A stretch of 64,000 bases of DNA from Ferruginibacter sp. (GTDB taxonomy: Bacteria > Bacteroidota > Bacteroidia > Chitinophagales > Chitinophagaceae), in contig JAQBNH010000008.1 of the NCBI GenBank assembly GCA_028288705.1, positions 1 through 64,000 on the forward strand, written 5' to 3'. The position numbers and the translations under genes are program-made. Below the pieces are notes generated by a model. That model ran no database searches and was not told where the DNA came from. It saw nothing but the letters and a program-made list of their open reading frames with translations. Position 1 is the first letter of the stretch, and every line of letters begins with the position of its first letter. Positions 47,608 to 57,630 of this stretch are shown piece after piece.

Positions 47608-48326
47608 CGCAGGATACAATAGATCGCCCGGAAACCATCTTTCCAGCCCACTTTTTTCCCTTCATTATAGGTTCGCCCATAATAAGAAATTCCTACTTCA
47701 TAAATGCGGATACCCGCAACGCGCGACATTTTCGCCGTTACCTCCGGTTCAAAACCGAAACGCTTTTCCTGAAGCGAAAGGCTTTTCAAAATATCCGCAC
47801 GGAATAATTTATAGCAGGTTTCTATATCAGTAAGGTTAAGATTGGTGAGCATATTACAAAACATCGTGATCATCCTGTTGCCCACGGTATGCCAGTAAAA
47901 AAGAATGCGATGCGGCTTTCCGCCGGAGAAACGCGAGCCGTAAACCACATCTGCAAAGCCATCCAGCGCTGGCTTCAGAAGCAAATTAAATTCTGCAGGA
48001 TCGTATTCCATATCTGCATCTTGGATGATAATATAATCACCGCCGGCCTTCGCAATACCGGAGTGAATGGCCGCGCCTTTTCCCTGGTTCGTAGCATGTG
48101 TTACGGCCAGAATTTTATCTGCAGGATGCGTTTCGATATAATCGCGGATGACCATTGCTGTATCGTCAGTTGACCCATCATTGATCACGATCAGTTCCTT
48201 TTCCAGGTTGCCGATCAGGTGAACAGAAAGAACCCGGTCCAGCACCTGCGCCAGCGTCCGTCCTTCATTATACACGGGAATCAAGATTGACAGGACACCG
48301 GAGTTTTGCGAAATTATTTCCATCAT
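47589..48326 (-). CDS. GT2 glycosyltransferase (dolichyl-phosphate-mannose-synthase-like)
   Basis: A 245-residue GT-A glycosyltransferase with no membrane helix. Signatures: LSILIPVYNEGRTL, VINDGSTDDT, NQGKGAAIHSG and the metal site QDADMEYDP. It resembles the DPG/DPM-synthase branch that moves a sugar from a nucleotide donor to a polyprenyl phosphate. Start is ATG at 48326 or 48323. The methyltransferase gene upstream ends 9 nt before it, so the two form one transcript. Its 3' end overlaps the convergent membrane-protein gene by 19 nt. Confidence 0.87.
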   Translation of the reverse strand: MMEIISQNSGVLSILIPVYNEGRTLAQVLDRVLSVHLIGNLEKELIVINDGSTDDTAMVIRDYIETHPADKILAVTHATNQGKGAAIHSGIAKAGGDYIIIQDADMEYDPAEFNLLLKPALDGFADVVYGSRFSGGKPHRILFYWHTVGNRMITMFCNMLTNLNLTDIETCYKLFRADILKSLSLQEKRFGFEPEVTAKMSRVAGIRIYEVGISYYGRTYNEGKKVGWKDGFRAIYCILRYGLFK

Positions 48327-48335
48327 CAACGCTGA

Positions 48336-48833
48336 TTAATTATTATGTTTTAAAAGCGCAAGCTGGTTAAAACCCAATTGGAATTTTTCATATTTATCTA
48401 CCCGAAATCCGCTATCACTCGCCAGGGTAAGTAGCTCATTGCGGCTCCAGTAATGTTTATGCTCCGCGATATTTGCTTTATCCAATATGCCGGTAAATGC
48501 CAGCATTTCCAACACCGGTTTCGCTGCAGCCGTGGGTGTCGTTAAAAAAAGCTGTCCTCCGGGTGCCAGCATCTTTTTAAACATCCGGAAAATTTCAGCG
48601 ACATGTGTCACTTCGATATGTTCGATCACCGCCAGGGCTACGATCGTATCGAATTGCTTTCCTTCAAGCCCGGAATAATCATAATTTACGATGCTGTAAT
48701 CGCCCTTCACATAAGGCCTCAATTCCCCCTCATTGCCCCCAAAATCGAGCACTGACCCCTGGAGAAAAGGAAGCAGTTTCCTGAACCGGTATTGCTGTAA
48801 ATAATGTTCTAACGGTTTTTTACTATTGAGCAT
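48336..48833 (-). CDS. SAM-dependent methyltransferase, short
   Basis: A 165-residue class I methyltransferase: motif I VLDFGGNEG (28-36), then TIVALAVIEHIE and LAPGGQLFLTTPT. It is shorter than most of its class but has the full SAM-binding core. Start at 48833 is preferred over a further-upstream candidate because a -7 box lies between them. With the GT2 gene 9 nt downstream it makes a two-gene unit, so methylation of a glycan or a lipid-linked sugar is plausible. Confidence 0.75.
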   Translation of the reverse strand: MLNSKKPLEHYLQQYRFRKLLPFLQGSVLDFGGNEGELRPYVKGDYSIVNYDYSGLEGKQFDTIVALAVIEHIEVTHVAEIFRMFKKMLAPGGQLFLTTPTAAAKPVLEMLAFTGILDKANIAEHKHYWSRNELLTLASDSGFRVDKYEKFQLGFNQLALLKHNN

Positions 48834-48841
48834 AAACGGGG

Positions 48842-48849
48842 CAAATATA
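48842..48849 (-). promoter_or_regulatory. -7 box (TATATTTG) of the methyltransferase-GT2 unit
   Basis: TATATTTG on the minus strand matches TAnnTTTG and ends 8 nt before the ATG. Initiation about 7 nt downstream of the box would give an almost leaderless message. Confidence 0.5.
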
Positions 48850-48863
48850 AGCGGAACCAATGC

Positions 48864-48894
48864 TAATAAAAAAGGCCGGAACGAATCCGGCCTT
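48864..48894 (-). terminator. Intrinsic terminator of porU
   Basis: AAGGCCGGA (48872-48880) pairs with TCCGGCCTT (48886-48894) across a 5-nt loop, followed on the minus strand by a T-rich tract. It ends the porV-porU transcript. Confidence 0.9.
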
Positions 48895-48910
48895 AGTAAA
48901 GAAATGAAGG

Positions 48911-51900
48911 TTATCGCATCAGGTACATTTTACCGTAGCCTTTATTAAAGAATTTATCTGTTTCATCGCCGGTAGCGCGGTATTTATCCAGGGATTTTCC
49001 GTTCAGGTTGGTGAGCACGCGGTAGATGTACACGCCGTTTGCCAGTTTCTGCCCGTACATATCTGTTCCGTCCCATTTGAATTCCGTGATATTTCTACCA
49101 ACGTGGATCGGGCCAAGTTCATCTTTCGTGATCTCGCGTACAACCTTACCCGTGATGGTTAAGATCTGGATGCGCATATTCTGCGGAACTTCTGTACCTG
49201 TTACGGTAAACACAAATGCCGTGGACGTCGTGAATGGATTGGGGTAATTGAGCAGGTTCGATATCATCGGCTTGTTGATCACTGTAAAGGAAACATGGTA
49301 TTCCAGCTCGCCTGCTTTATTGCCGTTCACATCTTTACCGGTAACGATCAATTCGTATTCTCCATCCTGCGGGAAGTATGGTTTGAATTCGATGCTGGCC
49401 GTATTTTCTCCTGCTGACAGGTTTGCCGGGATAAAGCGCATGGTATCTCCGCCGAAATGATAATCGTGCAAAGACTGGTCAGGGAAACGCACTTGCACTT
49501 TCAACAACGCCGTATCCTTCAATGCAAGGAACTTACTTTCATCTTTCAGCTTCACCAAAATGCCGGGGCGGGATGCAACGATGTCTTTATTTAAAATATG
49601 TACACCATCGAAAGTCACGTCCAGCAAAGGATTAAAGCGATCTTCCTTAACGAAGAAATCTTTATACAGCACATTGTTATAATGGTATTGCTCGAGCTGA
49701 TCGTTATCAGGATTCACATCAATAAACAATGTGTTGTTGCCGGGGTAGTTCCGGGTATCGATTGTATAATTTACAATCAGTGTATCACCCACCTGCAGAC
49801 TTTTCCGCTTCGGCAATTCCACAACATGCGGCACGTTTTGTTTGTCGGTGATGATCAGCTTCACGCGCAGCAGGCTGTCAAAAGAAGTCTGGCTGATATT
49901 TTTAAATGCCAGTCGCACATTTAACGGCTCACCCTGGTCCACCGTATCGCGCATGCTGAAAAGAATATTCGGTGCCACAGCTCCTTCCGGAACATAATCG
50001 GCATTTACCCTCAGGTAACGCAATTGGTAAGGTGTAATATTCACCCTGTCCTGCTCAAACACTTTTAATTTTAAATAAGGATATGTCCGGGCATCGATGA
50101 ACGAAAGGCTGGTATCCTGCGAAGGTGAAACGGTAGCAAGAACCGCACGTGTTCCATCAAGGCGGATACCGGTTACTTCCACCGTTACTGAATCTGTAAC
50201 AGGACCCGCATCATTGCTCGAACCGCGCCAATGCAGGGAGGTCCATTTTTTAGCCGGACCGTAAACAGGTGATTCGATTGATCCATTGACGCTTCTTGTT
50301 TCGATGGTGAATGTCTGATCGATATAAGTAGAATCGGCGGGGCCAATTACCTGTGTTGGGGTATAGGAAGGAATGCCTTTCTTAAAGAAAAACAGGAACG
50401 GCAGGTTGCGCGTAAAGCTGTCGATCTGAGTAAAGCCAATCGATTTTAATTTATGGTATAAAGAATTTCCTGCGCCTAATGTTGCCTGGTCATTTTGCCA
50501 GGTACTGATGAAACTGGAATTAGATGTCATACCAAGATTGGTAATGGCAACAAACATACCTGTCGGGATCTGGTCGATAAAGTCCATTGCGTTCTTACGA
50601 TAAACCGGATCGGTATAAGGAAATTCAAAAAACTTACGGGTAGGAGCAGCAGGTGCATCACAATCAGGAGGCCAGCTACCAAAACGTCCCTGGGTACCGA
50701 CACGCTGATTAATCCAGGGACTTAAAGTTGCACTATCGAAAACGTAAAACTGCAACGAATTATATTTACAACCATAACTTTCTACCGGGGTGAAATCAAG
50801 GTTCACATTGATCTTGTCATAAATATAGTAAGGATACAAACCAGTGCGAAAGATGAGGTTGCGGGGAAGAATATCAAATTTATATTTCCTGTCTGTGCCC
50901 AGGTTAATATTCTGGTAAGTTGATTTTAGATTTTGATAATAATGTGACTGATTAAATCCTTGTGAACTGTTCGGCAAATACACGAAGGAAAAATTATTCC
51001 AGATATAGTTCGCAGTTCCTGTTGGAACAGTGGCTACTCTCCAGTAATAAACAGTGCTATCCGTAAACGTAAGGTTAGACGGCGTGAATTGTACAATACC
51101 GCCCGGCCCTGTTGCACTGTACACTTTTTTAAAGGATGAATTAAATAATTCGGTCGTATCAATTTCCATCATGTATTGCCTTACACTTCCCAACGGGTTG
51201 GCGGTGTTGGCGTAGAAGCTGATGTTCTGCTGGTTTACGATAGAATAATTATAAGGCGAAGACGGACGAAGTTCATCCTCAAAAACATAAAAGTCTTTGC
51301 TGATATTGTTGTTCTGTTCAAATAATTCATCCACGCGATTGGTGTAATCGATCGCTACTAATAACTTGTTTAGGCCCTTATCAGTCAGCGGGTTGATCGC
51401 CACATCCATCTCCAGTGAATCAGCATATTTAATTCCCGGGATCATCCCATCGAACAAAACTTTTATGGAATCATTTGGCAGTTTTCTTTTGATAGACACC
51501 CAGATGGAATCATTCACCACTTTCCCGATGTTCAGCATTTTTACTTTGATATGGAAATTGTTATCAGCAACAGAAATAATGTTGGGGCTGATCAATACCT
51601 GCGGGTCTTCAATCGCATAATCCGGTTTGGAAAAGCTGTTGATGCGAATCGCCGGATCACCGTGAAGAGCAATTTCTTCGAGGTGAATTCTTGTGTGGTA
51701 ATCCAACCCTGAATTGGCGCCCCCCAGGTCGGAGATGCCTTGTTTCATTTGGTTACCAACTGTACCACCGTACAACGTGCGGGCAAAATTTGTATAAAAT
51801 TCTGTATTATAGAAATCAAGGAATGGCGGAATACCATAATGACTGTCGGCCAGGAAGGCAATACTGCCGCGGTTTGGCGCGAGCACATATTTTTCCGACA

Positions 51901-53995
51901 AACTCAGGTTGCCTGTTAACCGCAACGGGTCGTAAATATAAAAGTTCCCTGCACTACAACCACTAACGTTAAAGAAGGGGTATTTGCCCTGGTTATGATA
52001 GATCTCCGGGTTACTCAAATTGAATTCAAATGTGTTGGCAGAGGAATGACCGAAATAGCCGATAAAGCTTAACCCCTCATTAAATAGTTGTTCAATGCGG
52101 CTACTGTTCGCCTGTTGAACGGCGCCGGTAGATGTTTTTGAAAACGTTTCCACATTACCACCAAATGCACTGTCACGAACGATCTGCTCGTAACCAGACA
52201 TATACTGGCGGAAACTGATGTTCTCAGAAGTATCCCTTCCACCCGCTACATGCAAAACGTTTTTCATCCATCCCCTGTCGGCAATAGACGGGCTGCTCAC
52301 TTTCTGATTTAATTCATATTCTTTTACTTTATTCAGGTAAGCAGCGATCTCACCTCCATTTATCGCACCGATCCTTCCAACAGGAACTATAGGTAAAACC
52401 GTTCCTGGTTCAGACACCAGCAAAACATCTGAAGCGGGCCAGCCAAACGAAGGCACCAGGTTCAGCTGATTTGATAAAGGATTTGATTCTGCGACACGCT
52501 GATCGAGGTAAGTCATACCGCGGCCCATAAGTAAAACATATTTTGGCCTTACCCCAAAATTCTGGTCTGCATAACGCACAAAATCGCGCACGGACGCAGG
52601 ATGCCTTTTAATACCAAATGCAAACTGGTCGGTCAGTTCATCTATATCATAAATTTTAGCATTGAAACTGCCACCGGCGATAGAACTCCGGTAAATCCGG
52701 TATTGGTCCACCTGGTTAACACCGGAACCGTCATTAAACAATAGTTTATTGCTGATGATCATGTAGTCACCCTGCGCGGCCGCTGTGGCAAAATTGATAA
52801 ATGTTTTTGATGAAAGTCCGCCGACCTGGTTGATGAATGATGTTTCCTGGTTTACGAGAAAAAATCTGCGTGTAGCCACAGCTGATGCGGGTAGCACAAA
52901 CTTCACTTTCCCCGGCGTGGACGCGATATCCCCCACATACCGACGGTTTTCAGAACGGTCATACAAAACGGGGGCAACCGAACCATAATTAAAATTATCG
53001 ATCACGAGATAGTTGCCGGAAGGTGCCGCGGGCAATTCAAATTCAAAACTTTTTTGCGCATTAAAATTAAATGTGGCAGGATACGTAAGGCCGATCGTAG
53101 CAACAACCAGCCGGTCGTTCGGGATCGTGATATTATTATTCGCAGGGATCGCACTGTTGTTCACGACGTAAAGAGGAACAAAATTTGGATTTTGCAAAAG
53201 CGTGAGTGGCAGGTTTGTCAGGTTCACTTTTGCATCGGAGAAATAAGGCATCGCAGCATCATACACGATATTGTTAAACAGGCGCACACGCAGATTCCTC
53301 GCATTGGGTGCATTACCAAAAGCATTTACCCTGACTGATAAACTGTTTGCCGGTCCGGCCGTGTACACATTCAAACCGCTGAACTGGTGCACCAGGTCGA
53401 AGTTCGGAGCAACGTCGGCGCTGGTCCAGCCTTCTCCTAAATCATAGGATGATGAATAAACATATTCCGGGAACGTACGTGCGTTACCCTTGTTCAGCTG
53501 GTTATTAAAATACATATCCACCTTCCTCATAAAATATGGCTCAGGTGTGGCGGCAGACGGGGCCGTATTGGCGGCGTTCGTAAAACGAAAATTTCCGCCG
53601 GATGGATTTACGGTCAGGAAGTAAGCTGCAGTATCGGTTGACAGGCTGTATTTATCTGCTAATTGAAAAGCCGGATCGCGGTAAAGGGGCTTATCTGCTT
53701 TACCATCATTTCGCTCTCCCCAAAATTCGATGTAGTCGGCAGCACCTAAAGCGGCATTACTAACGGAAGTGTACAAACGAATCTGCTGGCCATTGCGCCA
53801 AAGCTGGAAATGGTCTGCATTTACCGACCCAAGCCCCGCGGCCACAAGAGCCGGTTGCGTAAGCCGGCAAAGGGAATCCTGCGCCAGGCGGAATTTATAA
53901 TACGTTTTACTATAGTCGATCCAGCTATTATTTAACTGGGCACTGGCCGAACTTGCAAGGAAAAGTAAAACAGGAATTAGTATTTTTTTCATCAT
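48911..53995 (-). CDS. porU: Type IX secretion system sortase PorU (C25 peptidase, large form)
   Basis: The outer-membrane sortase that removes C-terminal signals from type IX cargo and attaches the proteins to the surface. At 1694 residues it is larger than the roughly 1,150-1,300 of typical PorU and is closer to the long PorU2-like forms. The gingipain-type dyad is His650 (YFGHSSA) and Cys680 (VSGCSAG). A signal peptide (MMKKILIPVLLFLASSASAQ) starts at ATG 53995. The C-terminus has a NYPNPF-type sorting-domain fold followed by about 20 extra residues. It lies 17 nt after porV. Confidence 0.85.
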   Translation of the reverse strand: MMKKILIPVLLFLASSASAQLNNSWIDYSKTYYKFRLAQDSLCRLTQPALVAAGLGSVNADHFQLWRNGQQIRLYTSVSNAALGAADYIEFWGERNDGKADKPLYRDPAFQLADKYSLSTDTAAYFLTVNPSGGNFRFTNAANTAPSAATPEPYFMRKVDMYFNNQLNKGNARTFPEYVYSSSYDLGEGWTSADVAPNFDLVHQFSGLNVYTAGPANSLSVRVNAFGNAPNARNLRVRLFNNIVYDAAMPYFSDAKVNLTNLPLTLLQNPNFVPLYVVNNSAIPANNNITIPNDRLVVATIGLTYPATFNFNAQKSFEFELPAAPSGNYLVIDNFNYGSVAPVLYDRSENRRYVGDIASTPGKVKFVLPASAVATRRFFLVNQETSFINQVGGLSSKTFINFATAAAQGDYMIISNKLLFNDGSGVNQVDQYRIYRSSIAGGSFNAKIYDIDELTDQFAFGIKRHPASVRDFVRYADQNFGVRPKYVLLMGRGMTYLDQRVAESNPLSNQLNLVPSFGWPASDVLLVSEPGTVLPIVPVGRIGAINGGEIAAYLNKVKEYELNQKVSSPSIADRGWMKNVLHVAGGRDTSENISFRQYMSGYEQIVRDSAFGGNVETFSKTSTGAVQQANSSRIEQLFNEGLSFIGYFGHSSANTFEFNLSNPEIYHNQGKYPFFNVSGCSAGNFYIYDPLRLTGNLSLSEKYVLAPNRGSIAFLADSHYGIPPFLDFYNTEFYTNFARTLYGGTVGNQMKQGISDLGGANSGLDYHTRIHLEEIALHGDPAIRINSFSKPDYAIEDPQVLISPNIISVADNNFHIKVKMLNIGKVVNDSIWVSIKRKLPNDSIKVLFDGMIPGIKYADSLEMDVAINPLTDKGLNKLLVAIDYTNRVDELFEQNNNISKDFYVFEDELRPSSPYNYSIVNQQNISFYANTANPLGSVRQYMMEIDTTELFNSSFKKVYSATGPGGIVQFTPSNLTFTDSTVYYWRVATVPTGTANYIWNNFSFVYLPNSSQGFNQSHYYQNLKSTYQNINLGTDRKYKFDILPRNLIFRTGLYPYYIYDKINVNLDFTPVESYGCKYNSLQFYVFDSATLSPWINQRVGTQGRFGSWPPDCDAPAAPTRKFFEFPYTDPVYRKNAMDFIDQIPTGMFVAITNLGMTSNSSFISTWQNDQATLGAGNSLYHKLKSIGFTQIDSFTRNLPFLFFFKKGIPSYTPTQVIGPADSTYIDQTFTIETRSVNGSIESPVYGPAKKWTSLHWRGSSNDAGPVTDSVTVEVTGIRLDGTRAVLATVSPSQDTSLSFIDARTYPYLKLKVFEQDRVNITPYQLRYLRVNADYVPEGAVAPNILFSMRDTVDQGEPLNVRLAFKNISQTSFDSLLRVKLIITDKQNVPHVVELPKRKSLQVGDTLIVNYTIDTRNYPGNNTLFIDVNPDNDQLEQYHYNNVLYKDFFVKEDRFNPLLDVTFDGVHILNKDIVASRPGILVKLKDESKFLALKDTALLKVQVRFPDQSLHDYHFGGDTMRFIPANLSAGENTASIEFKPYFPQDGEYELIVTGKDVNGNKAGELEYHVSFTVINKPMISNLLNYPNPFTTSTAFVFTVTGTEVPQNMRIQILTITGKVVREITKDELGPIHVGRNITEFKWDGTDMYGQKLANGVYIYRVLTNLNGKSLDKYRATGDETDKFFNKGYGKMYLMR

Positions 53996-54012
53996 CAAAA
54001 GATGTTAATTGA

Positions 54013-55119
54013 TTAATTGTCTTCTTTCTTCCCAAAATTTACACTGAGGGAAATCACATGCGTATACAGGGGATTGGATTGATTGGCGAGATTAGAAAAT
54101 GCGTAATCCAGTTTTACATTTTTTACTTTGAAACCCGCACCCAGACTAGGCTGGTAGATCCACACCTTTTTCTGATTTACGGTATCTTCGTCTGCCAGCG
54201 CCCGTTGAAAGTTGGTAACGCCTGCCCTTACATAAAACACATCTTTGATCGTGGCTTCAAGTCCAACATGCGGATCAGCACTTACGGTATTTCCGCTGAG
54301 CACCGTATTTCTCCTGCCATCAAATGTTACATCAAGATTGGCTTCTGCCAACAGGTTTACCGCGCTGCCGATCGCAAAATTATATCCGCCGCCCAATACC
54401 AGGCGCGGTGCGGTAATTTCTGTAGAGCGGACAGGAATATCATTTTTGGTGAGGTACAATACCTCTTTTTCTTTTTCTGTGAATTTGAAAGTCCAGGCAT
54501 TGAACGTTGTACTGATGTCACGCGCCATTAAGCCGAGCTGCCATTTTTCGCCACGCATCTGGAGGCCGGCATCCAGGCCAAAACCCCAGGCAGAAGCAAA
54601 CTTGCCCACTTTACGATAGATCACTTTTGCATTGGCACCAACGCTCAAAGTATTCGATTCTGTTTCACGTAATGTTTGTGCAAAGGAAAAAAGGAAGGCA
54701 TAATCGGCTGAAGAGAATGTCTGGATATTGCCATAATTGATGCTGCCATCAGGTTCCACCAGGAATAACGTATTGGGAATATCGTCCACGGCAAAACGCA
54801 GCAAGGAGAAGCCAAGCGTTCTTTTGTTATCCTGAACCGGGATGGCGACAGAAGCATAATCGTATTTGGCGATACCGGAAAAGTATTCGGCATGCATGAT
54901 GCTGGCGTTGGGATTATCTTTCACCTGCGTGAGGCCGGCGGGATTCCAGTAACCGGCGGTTGCATCATCCACAGAAGCCACCTGGGCATTTCCCATTCCA
55001 AGGCCGCGGGCACCAGCCCCGATATTGAGGAATTCATTGGAATATTTGCGGAACTGGGAAAAAGCTTCTCCGGAAAAACACATCGATAATATAACTAAAG
55101 CGTAAAAGCTTTTTTTCAT
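54013..55119 (-). CDS. porV: Type IX secretion outer-membrane protein PorV
   Basis: A 368-residue FadL-like beta-barrel that takes cargo from the type IX translocon to PorU. Signal peptide MKKSFYALVILSMCFSGEAFS; then the family hallmark FLNIGAGARGLGMGNAQVA and DDATAGYWNPAGL; the barrel ends in VISLSVNFGKKEDN. The start at 55119 gives a proper signal; 18 more codons are open upstream but do not extend it. porV and porU form one transcript driven by the box at 55215. Confidence 0.93.
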   Translation of the reverse strand: MKKSFYALVILSMCFSGEAFSQFRKYSNEFLNIGAGARGLGMGNAQVASVDDATAGYWNPAGLTQVKDNPNASIMHAEYFSGIAKYDYASVAIPVQDNKRTLGFSLLRFAVDDIPNTLFLVEPDGSINYGNIQTFSSADYAFLFSFAQTLRETESNTLSVGANAKVIYRKVGKFASAWGFGLDAGLQMRGEKWQLGLMARDISTTFNAWTFKFTEKEKEVLYLTKNDIPVRSTEITAPRLVLGGGYNFAIGSAVNLLAEANLDVTFDGRRNTVLSGNTVSADPHVGLEATIKDVFYVRAGVTNFQRALADEDTVNQKKVWIYQPSLGAGFKVKNVKLDYAFSNLANQSNPLYTHVISLSVNFGKKEDN

Positions 55120-55214
55120 GTTAAGTCTGAATTGATAAATTAAGTTGGATAACAACCAATGCCCTAACGTCAACCATCGTTGAAAATTGTGTTTTCGCCA
55201 CGGGAATTAACCTT

Positions 55215-55222
55215 CAAATCTA
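55215..55222 (-). promoter_or_regulatory. -7 box (TAGATTTG) of porV-porU
   Basis: TAGATTTG on the minus strand matches TAnnTTTG. Transcription would start around 55207, giving a leader of about 90 nt to porV. No -33 TTTG was identified. Confidence 0.45.
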
Positions 55223-55380
55223 CGCTTTTATCTGCTCCCGTAGTTGTTTGAGGAGAGCCTGTTTTGCCTTATTTTGCTGCTTCCGCGGCTGATGTCTGGT
55301 AAAAAACGCTGATCCGGGTGTTTATTGGATTTTTCTGCCCATTTTTGCAGTCAATTTTTCATAAGATTTAACAGCAAAGG

Positions 55381-56661
55381 ATGAATCAGTTAATACAGGA
55401 ATTACGGTGGCGCGGGATGATCCAGGATATTATGCCGGGAACGGAAGAGCAGCTCAATAAAGAAATCACTTCAGCGTACATCGGGTTCGATCCCACGGCC
55501 GATAGTTTACATATCGGCAGCCTGGTGCCGATCCTCCTGTTGGTTCACCTGCAAAAAGCCGGGCATAAGCCTTACGCGCTGGTCGGCGGAGCCACCGGGA
55601 TGGTCGGTGATCCGAGTGGGAAAAGTGAAGAGCGAAATATGCTGAGTGAGGAAGTGCTGGCAAAAAACGTGGCCGGCGTAAAAGCGCAGCTGGAGAAATT
55701 CCTGGATTTTGATCCGGCTAAGCCCAATGCGGCGGTGATGGTGAACAACTTCGACTGGTTTAAAAACATCAGTTTTTTAGATTTTATCCGCGATGCAGGA
55801 AAGCATATCACGGTGAATTACATGATGGCCAAAGACAGTGTGAAAAAAAGACTTGAAGGCGATAACGGCATGTCGTTCACGGAGTTCACTTACCAGCTGG
55901 TGCAGGGCTATGATTTTTACTGGCTCTATAAAAACAGGAACTGTAAGTTACAGATGGGCGGAAGCGATCAGTGGGGGAATATCGTTACCGGTACCGAACT
56001 GATCCGGCGTAAAGATGGCGGGGAAGCATTTGCGTTTACATGTCCGTTGATCAAAAAGGCCGATGGAACGAAGTTTGGGAAATCCGAGCAGGGAAATATC
56101 TGGCTGGATGCCGGCAAAACAAGCCCGTTTCATTTTTACCAGTTTTGGCTGAATGCGTCTGATGTAGATGCTGAAAACTGGATCCGCATTTTTACTTTTT
56201 TGGAAGAAACGGACATAAACGATATCATCGCTGCTCATCGCGAAAACGCTGCTGCGCGGGGTTTACAGAAGAAACTGGCAGAAGCGGTCACCGTATTTGT
56301 GCATGGCCGGGCGGAATATGATAAAGCAGTGGAAACAACGGCTAAACTGTTTGCAGCTCAAAACGCATCAGCAGAAGATCTTAGTGAGGACGACCTCAAT
56401 AATATGGAAGGCATTTTAAAGATAGATTACCCTGCTGCTAAGATCAGGGAAGGCATTGATATCATCAGCCTGCTTGCTGAAACAGCTGTTTTTGCCAGCA
56501 AGGGTGAAGCGAGGAAGATGGTTGCAGGGGGCGGTGTGAGCCTGAACCGGATCAAGGTGGAAGGCCTGGATGCAACCGTTACCAACAAGGATCTGTTGCA
56601 AGATAAATATTTGTTACTGCAGAAGGGGAAGCGGAATTATTACCTGGTGAAAATAGTCTAG
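55381..56661 (+). CDS. tyrS: Tyrosyl-tRNA synthetase
   Basis: A 426-residue class I synthetase that charges tRNA-Tyr. HIGH-type motif HIGS at 44-47, KMSKS-type motif KFGKS at 231-235, and [10 protein letters not shown] in between; a C-terminal S4-like RNA-binding domain (about 360-426) ends in NYYLVKIV. Length and order are standard for the bacterial TyrRS. It is a single gene on the plus strand; its stop lies just before the nonamer array. Confidence 0.98.
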   Translation: MNQLIQELRWRGMIQDIMPGTEEQLNKEITSAYIGFDPTADSLHIGSLVPILLLVHLQKAGHKPYALVGGATGMVGDPSGKSEERNMLSEEVLAKNVAGVKAQLEKFLDFDPAKPNAAVMVNNFDWFKNISFLDFIRDAGKHITVNYMMAKDSVKKRLEGDNGMSFTEFTYQLVQGYDFYWLYKNRNCKLQMGGSDQWGNIVTGTELIRRKDGGEAFAFTCPLIKKADGTKFGKSEQGNIWLDAGKTSPFHFYQFWLNASDVDAENWIRIFTFLEETDINDIIAAHRENAAARGLQKKLAEAVTVFVHGRAEYDKAVETTAKLFAAQNASAEDLSEDDLNNMEGILKIDYPAAKIREGIDIISLLAETAVFASKGEARKMVAGGGVSLNRIKVEGLDATVTNKDLLQDKYLLLQKGKRNYYLVKIV

Positions 56662-56662
56662 A

Positions 56663-56769
56663 CTATGATTGCTGGGATTGCTATGATTTTTATGATTGCT
56701 GTGATTGTTATGATTAATGTGCTTGCCATGAGTACTGTGAGGATGTGATTGCTATAAGTGCTGTGATTC
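56663..56769. repeat. Degenerate 9-bp tandem array (consensus CTATGATTG)
   Basis: Starting at 56663 the bases fall into nonamers: CTATGATTG, CTGGGATTG, CTATGATTT, TTATGATTG, CTGTGATTG, TTATGATTA, then more diverged units, one short unit at 56744-56751, CTATAAGTG and CTGTGATTC, about twelve in all. It begins right after the tyrS stop and runs into the 3' end of the GxxExxY gene, supplying that gene's last codons and stop. Confidence 0.8.
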
Positions 56770-57162
56770 AGGGGGTTTATATTTTTTATTGGTTAATCTT
56801 TTAAAATTAAGGCTGGGCTCGCCAAAATTAATTAGTAGACCTACCTCGAGGTTATAAACTTCCAGGTAATTAATAGCCTGCCCGAAGTGGGAGTCTTCCA
56901 ATTTAACTCTCGCTTTTAATTCAACGGAAATTATACCCTCCACCAGGAAGTCCACCCTTCTTTTTCCGATCAATTTATTCCTGTAAAAAATGGGCATTTC
57001 AAATTCCCTGCTAAATGTCAGACCGGCCAGCTCCATTTCCATTACAAGTGCCCGCTGATAAATCACTTCCTGGAAACCGCATCCCAGCATTCGATGCACC
57101 GTCATGCAACAGCCGATAATTTTAGCAGTAAGCTCCGAATATTTGTATTGCTCGTTGATCAT
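56752..57162 (-). CDS. GxxExxY protein (PDDEXK-like)
   Basis: A 136-residue soluble protein of the GxxExxY family. The name motif is at residues 29-35 (GFQEVIY). A PD-(D/E)xK-type nuclease core is suggested by Asp71 and ELK at 81-83, with Gln95 after it. The family is common in Bacteroidota and often multicopy, but its biological role is not established. The last four codons and the stop lie in the 9-bp repeat array. Possible nuclease activity is inferred from fold only. Confidence 0.88.
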   Translation of the reverse strand: MINEQYKYSELTAKIIGCCMTVHRMLGCGFQEVIYQRALVMEMELAGLTFSREFEMPIFYRNKLIGKRRVDFLVEGIISVELKARVKLEDSHFGQAINYLEVYNLEVGLLINFGEPSLNFKRLTNKKYKPPESQHL

Positions 57163-57630
57163 TTCTTAATGAAAGTATAGTTCAACATATTGCACCCACT
57201 ATCAAGAGACTGGAAGTTTCAACATGGAGCGGCACGATTGAACTTTACCTGCTCTCGTTTGAAAAAATTTTCAGGCTTGGATCGCGTACCAAAATAAACG
57301 ACTCATTTAAAATGGTACATAAAAAATGGTACAAGAAATAAAAATCATTTTTGCCGGGTAAATTGCCGATTATTTAGGTAAATAGACCTGTTTTTGACGA
57401 AATTAAGTCATTTTGAGAGCAAATATTAGTAGTAAAGTTTGCGAAATGGAAATGGAAACCGCTCCTTTATGGAGCAAAAACGCACTAAAAATGGAAGGTT
57501 TTCTGCACAAAAAACTGGGATTATGGCCACTTTGAAGTGAGTAAATTCCAGCAAGAAAGGAAACGCCAGGGGGTTAAAATTCTGATAAGTGAGATAAATA
57601 AATCACAAGAATCAAAAAATCATTTCTAAA
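57163..57630. other. Intergenic region without a supported gene
   Basis: About 470 nt, AT-rich, between the GxxExxY gene and the GH125 gene. Two short direct copies of AATGGTACA(T/A) appear near 57310-57335. A 29-codon frame exists at 57446-57535 behind a near-consensus -7 sequence, but nothing supports it as a gene. No terminator, tRNA or transposon end was seen. Confidence 0.6.

Noticed and set aside
56663..56769. The nonamer array as a CRISPR
   Set aside because: Units are 9 bp, contiguous and degenerate, with no spacers and no cas genes.
57446..57535. A 29-codon frame behind a near-consensus -7 sequence
   Set aside because: The box has three bases between TA and TTTG, the peptide has no recognisable features, and it lies in a repeat-prone gap.
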